NCBI GenBank assembly: GCA_020226215.1
Contig: CM035235.1
Coordinates: 71,201,283 to 71,265,282 of the forward strand
Reading direction: 5' to 3'
DNA: 64,000 nt
Origin: Sindora glabra
Taxonomy: Eukaryota; Streptophyta; Magnoliopsida; Fabales; Fabaceae
Each line of letters opens with the position of its first letter. The first letter of the stretch is position 1. The position numbers were made by a program, and so were the translations under genes. Below the pieces are notes generated by a model. That model worked only from the letters and a program-made list of their open reading frames with translations. It was not told the origin of the DNA and searched no databases. Positions 39,471-55,788 of this stretch are shown here, one piece after another.

Positions 39471-41240
39471 ATGTGGTGCAACCATAACATTTGAGAATAG
39501 ACTTTGATACAAAATGACATACGAGATTAAATGCATTTCAAACGTTATCAAAGTCCTTTTGGCGGTGGGTTTGGGGCCTAAATCTATCAAATCAAACACA
39601 AATATAAAGAGGGCACAAAAATTATATAGTATTAAACCTTTAATATCACGGAATTGCTGACTAACGGGTGTGGAGTTTAATAATCTTTTGACCGAATAAA
39701 AAATTATACTATTAATTTAAAAATAATAAAATGATAAAAGATATTAAAATAATTTACTACTATTATCAATTATTTCAATTAATAAGTATATTTTTCATAA
39801 AGATAAGAGATAATGAATGAAATTAATTTATATATTTTAAATTAATATTTTTTATTAAAATTATTTAAATATTGTTATTATTTTATTATTATTATTAAAT
39901 TAATTGAATTATTTTTTAGTTCAAATAAAAAAAATAGAGTTACATAACCTCCAAAGATGTATAGGTTAAGAACCACTTGTTTGGGGACAAAAAGGAGTTC
40001 ATAGGCTTAATTCTTGCGGAATATCCAGAAAAAGGACATATATATTTCAGAAAGAAGAAGAAAACCAGTACACAAAGTAACTGAGGAGGAGTTGTTGGGT
40101 TCCGAATATTCTTAAGAAATTGACTTAGAAGACTCAAGTTAAATGGTACATAAAGAAAGCTATAACCGCCCCCCCTCATGCATTTAGAAAAAAATTATGA
40201 ATAATTTGATCAAATCAGCAAATTTCAGTAAGAAGGAGATAACTAAAATCTTCCAAGACTGGGACTTGCCCAGAAGTCGAGAAAATGAGATAAAGGATAG
40301 GTGGCAAACAAGGAGGAAGTGATCAAATTGGCTTAGACAAGTAATATACATAACAAACAAGAAGAAGCTTCTGGATTCTGGAAGACAAGAAAATGACAGA
40401 GTTTTTTTTTCTAAAAAGACTCCTGTATCCAGCAATCATATTGAATTCAAATTTATTTGGAATTCAATGGAGTTAGACTTCTTTTAAGGACAAAGTTTTT
40501 GCGATATTTATTTTTTCCATTTACAAATTTGAAATCTTATTTAAACAAATCACCGCTCACAAAAAGAGAAACAAACCTCGGTAAGAAAATGATGTAGTTG
40601 CGGTAAAGTTGCTTGCAGTCAGTGAGGCTAAAAAAGATTAGGAAGTAGGAGATAAAAGCAAAACCATCCTACTTGACAAATAAAACGAGATTTGCTTCGG
40701 TAGAATTTTTTTTTTTAAAAAAAAAAAGTTGTACTTATACAATTTTTTATGCATTTTATGAAAAAAAATTATAAAATTTTTAATTTTTTTTATAACATAT
40801 CACACTTTTTTCATATAATATAAGTTAAAAGGATGCAACTATTTTCATAAAAATTTATAACTTTTTTATAAGATTTTTTATAAATTTCATAACATGAATT
40901 AATGGTTTTACAATATGAAAATTTAAGAAATTATTATAAAATTTTATAAAAAATTATAAATTTAATAGAAAGTCTTAGAAATTTTACGCGAAAATTTCAT
41001 GAAATTCATGATTGATGTATTGGTATACCTTAGATGCCCTCAAAATAAAATAAGTCAAGTTCAGTTGTCCAAGATGAATCACCCTAAACCAAGCCGTGTT
41101 ATCGTCCAACACCATCGAGCTTGGTCACCTCTCTCTCTCTCTCTCTTACCCATTTGGGTTTGGTAGGAGAAACTCAAAATGAGCAAAAGCACCTGCAACC
41201 GTATCTGCTTGTATAAGAGCTCTCTACTGTTTACCCTTAG
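39470..41240 (+). repeat. Duplicated CYP710A upstream region without CYP710A
   Basis: This segment is a copy of about 59965-61368, the region directly upstream of CYP710A. Shared words are GTGGTGCAACCATAACATTT, ATTCTTGCGGAATATCCAGA, GGAGTTGTTGGGTT.CGAATA, AAGCTTCTGGATT.TGGAAG, GTCATCGTCCAACAC, a CT repeat, TTACCCATTTGG, and GTATAAGAGCTC in place of the CYP710A TATA box. The copy breaks off at CTACTGTTTACC, near the expected CYP710A transcription start, and joins spacer S3 there. It contains no CYP710A coding sequence. A tract near 40690-41000 is unlike the true promoter and may be an insertion. Confidence 0.8.
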
Positions 41241-42040
41241 ACAAATTATTAATTATTAAAATAATATAGACCGCTTGAGTTACATTCTGTGCAAAAAATC
41301 AGATTATTTTGCATTATCCAAAATTTTAGACGAAAAAATATTACATACATTAAAAATAAAATTTAAAATAAAATTCTAAATATAAATTAAGAATTATCTT
41401 ATTATGTTATATTTAATTGACTGTCTTTAATTTATATTCAAATTTTAATTTTGAATTTTATTTTTTTATATATAATATTACTGTTTTATGCCGCATATCA
41501 TGGGTTAAAGAATAATGCCGAATGTCCTGCCAACGGATTTTGATGGTGTACGTAGAAATAACATATTCGCAACGGGAAATGCCAGCAACCACTTAAATAT
41601 TATTTGATTAAGGATTTCTCATGTAAAAAAAATGAGAATAAAATGTCTTTTAATTGAAATGAAAAAATGCCAAATAACAAATGTTTTTTTTTTTCTTTGA
41701 GATTAAATGATAAAAAAACAACTTGCAGTTTAGACTTGTTTATTTCATAGTTCATACCTATTACCTCTTTTTAGAAAGATTTATTGTTGGCATGCTGAAT
41801 TACATCTGTTAGTTCTCATAGAATATTACAAGTTTAGAACAAATTATTAATTTGCAATGTCAATTCTAACCATTTTAAGCAAATTCAAGAGAAAAAGACG
41901 CTAAAATACATTTACATAAATATTATTGCGTAAATTCTTTACACAAGTTTCACAGAACCAATACACATTTGAATTGTGTTTACCCTCTCCATCCACCTAA
42001 ATACTTATTTAGTCACAAAATTCATGAGAATTGTTTTACT
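41240..42040. repeat. Spacer S3, left part
   Basis: This is colinear with S1 from about 1254 to 2010, including ACAAATTATTAATTATTAAA at the junction, GGATTTTGATGGTGTACG near 41535 and TTCACAGAACC-like words near 41950. The LINE relic that precedes this sequence in S1, S2 and S4 is absent; its place is taken by the duplicated CYP710A promoter. The homology ends at ATTCATGAGAATTGTTTTAC, where the DUF538 leader begins. Confidence 0.75.
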
Positions 42041-42152
42041 TTTCCTTCTAAATTTGCATCACTGATCCCCAAGTCAGTTTATTTCTCTTTTCCAATATAT
42101 TTATTTCTCTCTACAATCCATCCATTTTTCAATTGATAAGAACAGTTTTGTA

Positions 42153-42629
42153 ATGGCGACCCGACAAATATCGCACCACAGAGACGAAGCTGAGATCTAC
42201 CATGGCGAAACTCTCTGCATGCAAAAATCCCTCGACATTCTCGCCGAGATGTCTCTCCCCAAAGGTTTGCTTCCTTTAAACGAAATCGTGGAGCTAGGTT
42301 TCAACCGCGGCACCGGGTTCGTCTGGCTCAAGCAGAAGAAGAAGAAGGAGCACCGATTTCAGGCCCTTGGGCGGACGGTGTGGTACGATGCGGAAGTCAC
42401 GGCCTTCCTCGATGAACGCCGCATGCGGCGGGTTACTGGGGTGAAAAGCAAGGAACTTTTCATCTGGATCTCCATTTCTGACATCTTCATTGATGAATCG
42501 AATTTGGGTCAGATCACGTTCGCCAATTCGACTGGCGTTTCAAAGTCGTTTCCTGTTTCAGCTTTTGCGGTTCATGAGCCAGAAAAGGAGAAAGAGAAGA
42601 AGATGAACGACAGCAGTAGCAGGCGCTAA
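42153..42629 (+). CDS. DUF538 family protein
   Basis: The 158-residue protein comes from a single exon. The DUF538 fold spans about residues 15-140, with LPKGLLPL at 35-42, GFNRGTGFVWLKQ at 49-61, TGVKSKELFIWISISD at 95-110 and FPVSAF at 133-138. The tail is short, charged and lysine-rich. DUF538 proteins are small plant proteins without an accepted biochemical activity; some are stress-induced, and a bactericidal-permeability-like fold has been proposed. The start is the first ATG after a C/T-rich leader. GC content is clearly higher than in the flanks. The gene lies in a 2.2-kb block that interrupts spacer S3, and a copy of its last 50 coding bases and 3' flank recurs at 58425-59371. Confidence 0.92.
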   Translation: MATRQISHHRDEAEIYHGETLCMQKSLDILAEMSLPKGLLPLNEIVELGFNRGTGFVWLKQKKKKEHRFQALGRTVWYDAEVTAFLDERRMRRVTGVKSKELFIWISISDIFIDESNLGQITFANSTGVSKSFPVSAFAVHEPEKEKEKKMNDSSSRR

Positions 42630-43540
42630 CCGAGGGAAGAATTAAATTGAAAAAAAAAATGTAGAAAAGAAAATCCCACATACAGAAAATATAGAAAATG
42701 AAATTGAAAATTAGATTTGAATGGGAATACAAATCAAAGATGATTGAATGATGGTGTAATTTTGTAAAGTTTAATTTAATAATATGAAATTTTCAAAATT
42801 TAATTTTAAATTTTATTTTTGATATCCATAATTCAGATTATATTAACACGAAAAATTTATTATTATTCTCATATAAATATTGTGTCAATTATATTATTTT
42901 TCAACTCAGCAATCCCATCTAATAAAAAATTATTTTTTAAAAAAAAAATTAGTTGTATTTTAGAAAATGAAAATTTTGAATTAAAAAGTAGTATATTTAA
43001 CATTTATATGAACATAGCAGAATTTTTGGTGCAAATATAAAACGAGGAGTTTTTCTGCATTTTTGAAGAAGATTGAATACGTAATTCTAAATTGCCATCA
43101 AAATCGCAATTACAATTACATTGTGAAAATGGTGATTCCGGAAACATAGATAAGTACAGTCGTTCCGGTGCTGAATTAAGGTTGTGGAGATTGGTGCAAC
43201 TGCAAAATTTTGAACCCTAATTTAAAATCATCATTAAAAGATACTCCAGATTTAACCATTTGGGATATATGTTTGGATCTGGATTTTTTCGTTTATTTCA
43301 ATATCTAGGTTTATGTTCCTTTGTTCATTTTTGGGTATCTGGGTACCATGGATTTATTATTCCTATGGGTGACAATGGATTTCTGGAAGAGGTAATTTTG
43401 TGTAGAGGGGTGTGTCTGACCGGTGGGTGATTGTTTTGGGCTGTCATGTCTTAGAATGGTCACAGCTGAAAATTAATGAAATGGGAAATTATTGAGAAGT
43501 TTTCTAGCAGTGTCATGACGTAGGAAAATACTCTCTGCCT
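42630..43540. repeat. DUF538 3' flank, paralogous to 58480-59371
   Basis: About 900 bases after the stop codon align with the region after the DUF538 fragment at 58425. Shared words include GATTGAATGATGGTGTAATT, ATTTTTCAACTCAGCAATCC, TTTTTGAAGAAGATTGAATA and AGCAGTGTCATGACG. I see no gene in it. Confidence 0.78.
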
Positions 43541-44215
43541 ACGTACGCATTTGTTAAAAGGCAATCTTTCAATATTTTGTTTCAGTACAATACGAATCGA
43601 AACATATACAAAAGCATAAGATGCGATGATATAAATGTCCAATCACGTTTGTTGGTTCAAATGGTATGACGTTCAATATTTTTTAAATAAAATTTTGAAT
43701 TTAAATATTATAAATAAAAAAATAGATTTAAAAAAGCTTACCTTGAAGGTTTAATATAATCTATCGAATAATAGGAATCTTATAAAAAAATGTAATGTTT
43801 GTAAGATAGGAAGAGATGGGCATCCTTTAATGTCTATTGGCAGGATAAAAGGAAGGGAAAGGGAAGAGAACGAAGATTAAGTGATAATTTCTTCTCTTTG
43901 TTTGAATTTCAATTGGATTCATTTATTTTTATGAAAGATATTTTTTATAGAAATATAATTATAAATTATTAATACGTTGAAAAATAGTTTGTATGTTTCA
44001 TATTATATATATATATGGGATATAGTAAAAAATAACTTCTTTTTTTTAAAAAATATTTTCTTTAATTACTATAATTTTTAATATTATTTTTTAAATAATA
44101 AAATATAAAAATAAAGTGTCACACCTTTATTCATATAAAAATATATGAAATTGTTTGATGAAAAATATCATATGAACAATAAATGAACCTTAAAATTATA
44201 TAAGAAGAGATAATG
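43541..44215. other. AT-rich stretch, no gene seen
   Basis: This is non-coding sequence between the DUF538 3' flank and the resumed spacer. A TTGGTTCAAATGGTATGACG word near 43652, followed by an A-rich run, recalls SINE-like or old retroposed fragments. No element ends can be set. Confidence 0.3.
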
Positions 44216-44425
44216 AAATATTAAATTAAAATAAATAATTAATTAGTATAAATTTTTATAATTTTATCATTTTTTAAAATAATTATTTTTTAATTCAGAC
44301 ATAAAATAGAAGTGAATTTTGCACACTTTTTATTAAGATAAGAAGTCTCAACGATGAAACGTAGTTCGAAAATATGAGAGAATGCAGGTGTGGTGTGAGT
44401 GGAGTCAAATCATTAACCTCAAAAA
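44215..44425. repeat. Spacer S3, right part
   Basis: This is colinear with S1 from about 2104 to 2300, with TTCAGACATAAAATAGAAGT and GTGAATTTTGCACACTT. With 41240-42040 it shows that the DUF538 block sits inside a spacer copy. Confidence 0.7.
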
Positions 44426-44479
44426 TATAAAGATGCATGTGTTGCTTCATTTGATTGGAGATGGTGGATATCGTTAGCA

Positions 44480-45334
44480 AATGAATATGAATACTTTCAA
44501 ACTCTATACAATAGGTTTTCCCTTTTACCTTAAAGTTAGCAAGTAACCTCTCCTTTAAATGAATCTCTACACAAATTTTAATATATTTTCCTTATGTCTA
44601 TTCTATAGTAATAGAATTAATCATAAAAGTTTTTCCTAGTCTATTCCCTAAAAAAATAAAGAACTTTTTTATGATAAAGATGAATAGCAAAATATATTCA
44701 CACAACCACCTAATCAATCTAAACCTCCCCGAATCAATCTCATTATCTTATTGTCAAATAATGATAATAAATAACTCGTATACCACCACTTAAAGCAAAT
44801 TTATAATTTAAATATATATCAAACTTCATCATAAATAACTCATTTGTAAGATCAATAATATTTAACATTTCATCTTACACTCATAATTGATATAATTTAT
44901 TTTCTAATACTCTAAAATCCTTTTTTCTTCCTAAAAATTTAATAATTAAAGATTTTTGTCCCCGTCTACTCATCATTTCCTCCTCACTCTGAGAGATATA
45001 ACAAATGGACATGGTCTACCTTCATTTGTTTCCTTAATAGTTTCAAAGCCACTAATTCGTCATTAGATTCATTATTTTGCTTGCCCAACTTTTTCGAAAC
45101 TTTCCTAGACCAAACACCAGCTGCGTTCATCACATTATCCTCACCCAACAAACATGCCTTCTACTTTTTCTATATAACCTTACCTCCGCCATGTTCCTCC
45201 TCCAACATAGTATTCATAAAACATCTCAAGCCTTACTCTCTTCATGTGCACCATTACTTTATATTTTTAATATTCTTTTTATTCCAGTTTAGCAGATCCA
45301 CTTCCTCCTTCATAACTTCTTTTTCATCCACCAT
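44480..45334 (-). mobile_element. LINE ORF1 relic (DUF4283), spacer copy S4
   Basis: This third relic of the same LINE ORF1 starts at the ATG at 45334-45332 on the minus strand. It is more diverged than the S1 and S2 copies and is truncated before the zinc knuckle, at the junction with spacer S3 near 44480. Stop codons are numerous. Confidence 0.62.
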
Positions 45335-46690
45335 GCAAAACCAGTAAGAAAACTCTACAAAAAAAAACCCTAGCAAAGCTTTCGCATGTAGGTCAATTAG
45401 GTGTTTTTTTGTTATAAATTATTAATCATTAAATTAATATAAATTCTTAGGTTACATGATTTAACATTATCTGAAATTTTATGTATTAAAATATTATATG
45501 TATCAAAAGTGGGATTCAAAATTAGACTTTAAATTCTTTATAACCATTTAATTGAGTTTTACAAATTTATCTCAAATCCTTATATCTAATTGATAATCTT
45601 TCATTTATATTAGGAATCTAGATTTTATTTTCAATATATATGATATTACTGTTAATAAACGGCGTATAAAGAAAGTTAAAGAATAATGGTCCAACCAACG
45701 GATTTTGATGGTGTACCAGAAATAACATGTTTTCAATGGGAGATGCTACCAACCACTTAAATTTTATTTGATTAAGGATTTCCCATGTAAAAAAAAATTG
45801 AGAATAAAATGGCTTTTAATTGAAATGAAAAGTATTAAATAAAAAAATGCTTTTTATAGATAGTAAATAATAAAATAACAACTTGCAGTTTAGACTTATT
45901 TATTTCATAGTTGATACCTATTAGCTATTTTTAGAAAGACTTATTGTTAGCATGATGAAATACATCAGTTTTCATAGAATAGGTTTATATTATAATACAC
46001 CACACTGTGATATACCACTTTCTAAAAATAAATAAATTTCATTGATCAAGTGATGTACCATAAAAATGGTACACTAAAGTTTGGCCCCATAAAATATTAC
46101 GAGTTTAGAAGAGATTATTAGTTTGCAATGTCAATTCTCACCATTTTAAACAAATTCAAGAGAAATAGACACTAAAATACATTTACATAAGTATTATTGC
46201 GTAAATTCTTTGCACAAATTTCATAAAACCAATATAAATTTGAGCTGTGTTTATCCTCTCCATCCGCCTAATTATTTATCCAAGTGTTTGCTACTCACAA
46301 AATTCATGAGAATTGTGTCACATTACCGGCTGGTAATGACTTTGCCTTCTAATTTGAATGTCAATTAAAATTATTCAAGAAATAATAATAGAGAATTAAA
46401 TTAAAATATATAATTAATTTAATATGTATTTATAACTTTATTATTCCTCAAAAAATTATCTAACTTAGCCGTGAAATAGATGTGAGTTTTGCACACTTTC
46501 TATTTAGATAATGAGTCTTAACAATGAAATAGAGTTGAAAATATGACAGGACGTTGGTGTAGTACGGGTATGACCTAATCAATGGGGAAACCGAAATATC
46601 ACAAATGATCCACATAGAATGGAAGTCTGAACAAGATCCGGTGATACGCATGGCTACCAATGTCTTCTGAAATGAGGAAAATTAGGAAGT
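45335..46690. repeat. Spacer S4, left part
   Basis: This is colinear with S1 from about 1163 to 2400. It keeps the uninterrupted MULE target (45373-45381) and lacks the CACTA insertion near 45447. A segment of about 110 bases at 45982-46092 is absent from S1 and S3. It contains TGATATACCAC, TGATGTACCAT and TGGTACAC words and may be a small MITE. Confidence 0.72.
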
Positions 46691-49075
46691 TACCTGTGCA
46701 TTACGAATAAATATTTATTTTAATAATATAATATTATAATTATATATTAATCATTAATATAGAAGATTAGATAAAAAATTAATTAATATCTAATTAATAA
46801 TTTTAAAAAAGTTATTTTTTCATTAATTTTGCTCAATATTTAAGTACGTAATTAATTTTGAATTTAAATATTTTATTAATTAGATATTACTTTTCAATAT
46901 AATTATTATCATTCATTTTAATATTTAATAACATAATTTAGGATAAGAATAGATTTTTTCATAATACAATATATTTTTATTTACTACATTATAACATAAA
47001 ATAAACTTTTAAAAGTTATAATTTTATATTATAGATAAATAGTTATTTTAATAATATAATATTATAATTATATATTAATTATTTATAAATAGAATTAGAT
47101 AAAAATTAATTAATATATAGATAACAACTTAAAAAAAGTCATCTCTCCACTTATTTTACTTAATATTCAAGTAAGCAATTGATTTTCAATTTTATTTTAT
47201 CAAAAAAATTGATTTCAAATCCAAACATTGGATTGATTAGATATTATTTTTCAAGATAATTATTACCATTAGTATTTAATAGCATAATTTATGATAAGAA
47301 TATATTTTTTATAATGGCAATATGTTTTTTATTTACTATATTACAACATAAAATAAAATTTTAAAAATAATTATTTTTTATTACAAACAACTTATTAAAA
47401 TCTACAAATTATGATATATATGTTAACTAAAATTCAATATTTTGATATGAAATGTTTTACATTTTTTCAATTCACATGGAAGAGAGAAATAATTTTTTAT
47501 TAGAAAACACCAATGATTAACTTATAATTAATATTTTTTAAAAGTTGGATTATAATAAAGTTTCTTTCTTGTAATATAATTACAAATACAAAATAGTAAA
47601 CAAATAAAAAGTGTGTAACAGAATCTTTAAAATAATGAATCTTTAAGAAAAATATGTTAAGGATATAGAAGAAAAAAAAAAAAGGAAGATAGAAATACCA
47701 TATTCAAGTTTTCTCTGACAGACAGATGCAAGTAGGATTATTTTTTTGCTTATGAAAGCAAATAATAATTTTATTAAATAAAGATAAAGAGGAAGTGTAT
47801 TGTAGATAAAAATTTATAAATTTTAAATTGGATATAAAATAAGATGGAGATAAAGATAAAATTTTTTTAATCAAATGAAAATAAAAAATAATTTTTTTTA
47901 AATAAATTTAGATGAAATTAGAGATAAAATAACTTTCAAATTTTAAAGTAAAAAAATTATATTTATTAATTTCAATATTTTCAAATGAATTTAAGGTAAA
48001 AAATGATTTATTTATATATATTGTCAAGTATAAATTTATAAATTTTATAACCAATAATTCATGTATTTACATTGTTGTAGTTCCTCTCATTCTATAATTT
48101 TCTATGAAATTATGCGAAATTATGCTTTTCCTATTAAACAATGTGAAATGATTAAACTATATAAAAAATACATAATTTTATAATTTTATATATTAAAAAT
48201 CCATTAAGCTAATATATCGATTAAACTACAAATTTTTTTCTAAAAGTAGAAATCTAATGAAATAAAGTGCTATAACAAAAAAGAATAATCAAATTGCAAC
48301 AATAATAATATAAAAAAGAAACAAAAGAAATCATAGAAATGAATTTACATGAGAGAAACTTTGGATTGAGCAAGTGTGAAAGGTAAAAAATAATGAAAGT
48401 ATAAATACACATATTATTGAAGACAAAGATAAAAACTCTTATCTCAGAGAAGATAATAGTTTTGAACTAATTAAAGATGGAAAAATAAAAGAAACAAACT
48501 TAAATATAATTTGAAAATTTTTTTATGAGAATAAAATAATTTTTATAAAAATAAAAAATTAAGTAATTATGAACTTATAAATATTAAAAATAAAGATGAA
48601 AAATCTCATTTAGATAAAATAATAGCTTCAAAGTGATTAAAAGTAAAAGTATATGAGAAAATAAAAATGAAAACTCCCATATTAGATAAAATGATACTTT
48701 AAAGTGACTAAAGATAAAAAATATATATATATATATATAAATATAGTTTGAGAAGATTTTTATAAGAATTAAATAAACAGTTATGAATTCTAGTAATAGA
48801 TAGAGATTTAAATTTGAATTTTTATCAGGAATTGATTTAATGTTAGAAGGATAAATGAAAGGCACAATTAGTAATTTTATATTTATTATTTATTGTTAGT
48901 GATTAATAAATATAAAAATTTATTTTTTTATTTCATAATTTATCCTTCAAATTGAGAAGAAATGATAAATTAACTTTTTATTAAAAATAATAAATTAACA
49001 TGTGACAAATTATAAAAATAATGCATATCATGATAAAAGATATGAAATATTACAGCTTAGAGAAAATATAGAAAT
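46691..49075. other. Insertion-like AT-rich block in spacer S4
   Basis: This 2.4-kb block has no counterpart in S1 or S2, which are continuous across this point. Its left edge has ACCTGTGCATTACG, a weak reminder of a Helitron end hairpin on the minus strand. Two related units start near 46718 and 47049 (TTATTTTAATAATATAATAT in each). An (AT)n run lies at 48720-48739. No gene is seen, and no target duplication could be confirmed. Confidence 0.4.
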
Positions 49076-49930
49076 AAGTTAACTAATGACTACTACATTA
49101 TTTCTAAAATTTTAAAATTTGAAATGATAAGATATAATTTAAAATTATTAAATTGGAATTATTTAAATTTTTAATAATTATAATTAAATAATTTTAATTT
49201 AAAATTTTTTGAAATTATTACATCATCTGAATTTTGAAAAGATATTACAAAATTTGCCACGTTAAAATGAGTTTATACAAATTTATTTTATCAGCATTTA
49301 AAAGAATTATATCTACCTCCGCCAATTCATCTTATTTTGTTTTTCTACAGGTTCTGTTTCATTTTTATCTTCTTTTTTTTTTTGGATTGAGGGCCTAAGC
49401 CCCCCTAAAAAAGTATAGGTTCTATTTTAATTTTAAACGTTTCTGTGCATTTCAAATTATGGATGGCGCCTTCAATACCCAAGCTCCACTTCATAAAAAC
49501 GTCCTCTCATTTTATTTTAAATAACCAGACGTCATTTACTTGATTTTTTGTTAACGAGTTTAAACAAATTTCATAACAAAAATAAATTTTTATTTTTATA
49601 TTATGTAAAAATAATATAATATATAAAAAATTCAATTATATTTGATAATTGTATAAAAGTTATTAGTATGACGTTTGGGTTAAAATGATTAATTTATATC
49701 ATATATCACTTTTTACTAAATATAATTATTAGTATTATTTGATGATTATATAAATATTTTTAATAAATTTAACTGTTATAAAAAATTATATTGATATTAA
49801 TAAATAAAATAAAATAAAATAAATCTGATATATATGACATATTAGTTTTGGTAAGATATTCAAGTGAAATAACAGAATATTCTATAAAGATTACGCACAC
49901 TTAAACTTGTTTTGGTTGCTATTAATTGGA
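49076..49930. repeat. Spacer S4, right part
   Basis: This is colinear with S1 from about 2430 to 3235 and with the S2 parts before RPS14-1. It keeps the uninterrupted Helitron site at 49648/49649. It leads directly into the RPS14-2 promoter, without the U2 fragment found at the same place in S2. Confidence 0.75.
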
Positions 49931-50033
49931 GGCTCCGATTCAAATTTAAATATGCCGAATAAACCAAATTTTACGAGAAATCAGGTCTCATATTTGTTTT
50001 TATATTCAGACCATTAGTTAATAGGACTAACAT

Positions 50034-50214
50034 GGCCCAATTGCTGAAGGCGAGAAAAGAAACAAAGAGAGCCCAAAATGGCAGCCCGATATGAAAGTGC
50101 AAAGAAGAAATGATTTGGGGCTTATGACCAATAGATATTAAGAGTAGAGGCAGATTTGCAAATTCCAGATTTTCACACTCGGTTGAAAACCCTAAACAAC
50201 TTCTGTTATATAAT
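50034..50214 (+). promoter_or_regulatory. RPS14-2 promoter: site II elements, telo-box, TATA
   Basis: GGCCCA at 50034-50039 and AGCCCA at 50070-50075 are kept. The third site II of copy 1 reads AGCCCG here (near 50083) and is lost. A telo-box AAACCCTAA lies at 50187-50195 and TATATAAT at 50207-50214. The order and spacing match the copy 1 promoter. Confidence 0.75.
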
Positions 50215-50310
50215 GCTCAGGCGCCGTCCTCGTGTCCACCTTGCAGAAGTATTTTGACGACTCCCAGCGCCTTCAGCAAATCAAAGCTCTAGTTCCGCGT
50301 TCGTGCAACC

Positions 50311-54260
<3,950 letters not shown>

Positions 54261-55477
54261 GGTTGCTGCATATCTCTGTTGTTTTCATGTCTTTTTTTTT
54301 TTAAATTTTACTTTCCAATGGGAGCCTAGAGGTCTCTTAGTTTGGCCTTGAATTTATTTAGGAACTGGATTGTATTTCTTGTTCTATTATTGCTCGTTCA
54401 AGTATTTTATTCGAGTTACGTTTGAAATTATAATATAGTTTATAGTTGTGAACTAAACGTTTTCGTGTATTAGTTTATGAGATATATGGTTGTTTAATTG
54501 TTGTATGAAGTCGGTTATCGAGATCAAATGCCAACCCCTGCCAAGCACAGGCTTGGGTAAATTTAGGCTTAAATACTATTTTGGTTCCTTTAAAATGCAA
54601 GTAGTGCAATTTGAGCTTCTAATCTAATTTAAATAAATCTATTGGTTTTTTCAATATTTAATTGGTGTAATTTGCATCTTATTTTTTATTTTTTGTTAAT
54701 TTTTGTCAACTTCCGATTGATCATCATACATTCATTACATTGATTTTCAGATAAATAAAGGTCTTTAAGATTTAGAAGAGTGAGCTTATAAGAAGATTAA
54801 AACTTCTATAAGTAATCTATTGATTTTATTAAAATTTTTTAAAGATTTTTATTTTGCTTTCTACATATTAATATGGAAGAAATATTAAGTAAAAGAAATT
54901 TTGTTTAGTCCTGGATTTGCTGAAATCAAATAGAATGATTATTGCACCGATTAATGTTTTTAAAGGGATTAAAAATAAATTATTTTAAATTAGGTTGAAG
55001 AAAGTTGTATAATTTATATTTTAGAATAGTTAAAATTACACAATTTGGGAAAAAATGCCATCTGGACTCGTTCAAATTTGAGTTTCCTTCTAAAATGAAA
55101 ATTGCTTTTGTAATCATGCCTTTATAGTTGTACATCTGTAGATTGCAACGTTTTTCCTCTCTGATTTTACGGGAAAAATTTCGTCTAGTCTTGTTGCCCG
55201 TCTCATTCCATCCTTTTGCGCTGTTTGGATGCGAAGGGGAAAGAAAAATGAGTAGGAAGAAATAAGGAGGGAACGAAAAGAGTTGGGAAGATAATTTTTT
55301 TATTGTGTTTATTTGAATTAAAAAAAGAAAATAAGTAAGAAATAATTTTCTTTTGCTTGATGGAGTAGAAAAGTGAAGAAAAAGAAGAATTAATAAATCA
55401 AAATGATAATAATGCTTTTAAAAGCAATTCAACGCTAAATTTGTTGCTTAATGCATTTTTAATATTAATCTATAATA
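54261..55477. repeat. RPS14-2 3' flank, paralogous to 34462-35630
   Basis: This aligns with the flank of RPS14-1 through the 3' UTR and about 1 kb beyond. There is no gene in it. The alignment ends at ATATTAATCTATAATA, where a Helitron-like 5' end begins. Confidence 0.8.
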
Positions 55478-55788
55478 TCTATACTAATAAAGGTGAGAAG
55501 TGAATTTTGGACTTCACTTTTTTTTTCAGAAAAATAAGTATAAATTACATATATTTAATAAGTAAAAGGATTATACTATAATTTTTACTTATTTTAAATA
55601 AAATAACTACCCATTATGTAATTTAACAATTAATGGATAATTACTCCATTTAAATTTAAATTACCATTATATATTTTTTACTATTAAAAAATAATTAAAT
55701 TGGTAAGAAAAAATCAATTGAATAGTAATAATAAAAATAAATAAAATCAATACAATATTTAAAAAATCGAATTTAATTAGAAGAATAA
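55478..55788 (+). mobile_element. Helitron 5'-end fragment
   Basis: TCTATACTAATAAAGGTGAG at 55478 follows an A and matches the typical Helitron 5' terminus, close to the one at 29674. No hairpin or CTAG end follows before the paralogous flank resumes at 55789, so the 3' end has been lost. Confidence 0.55.
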
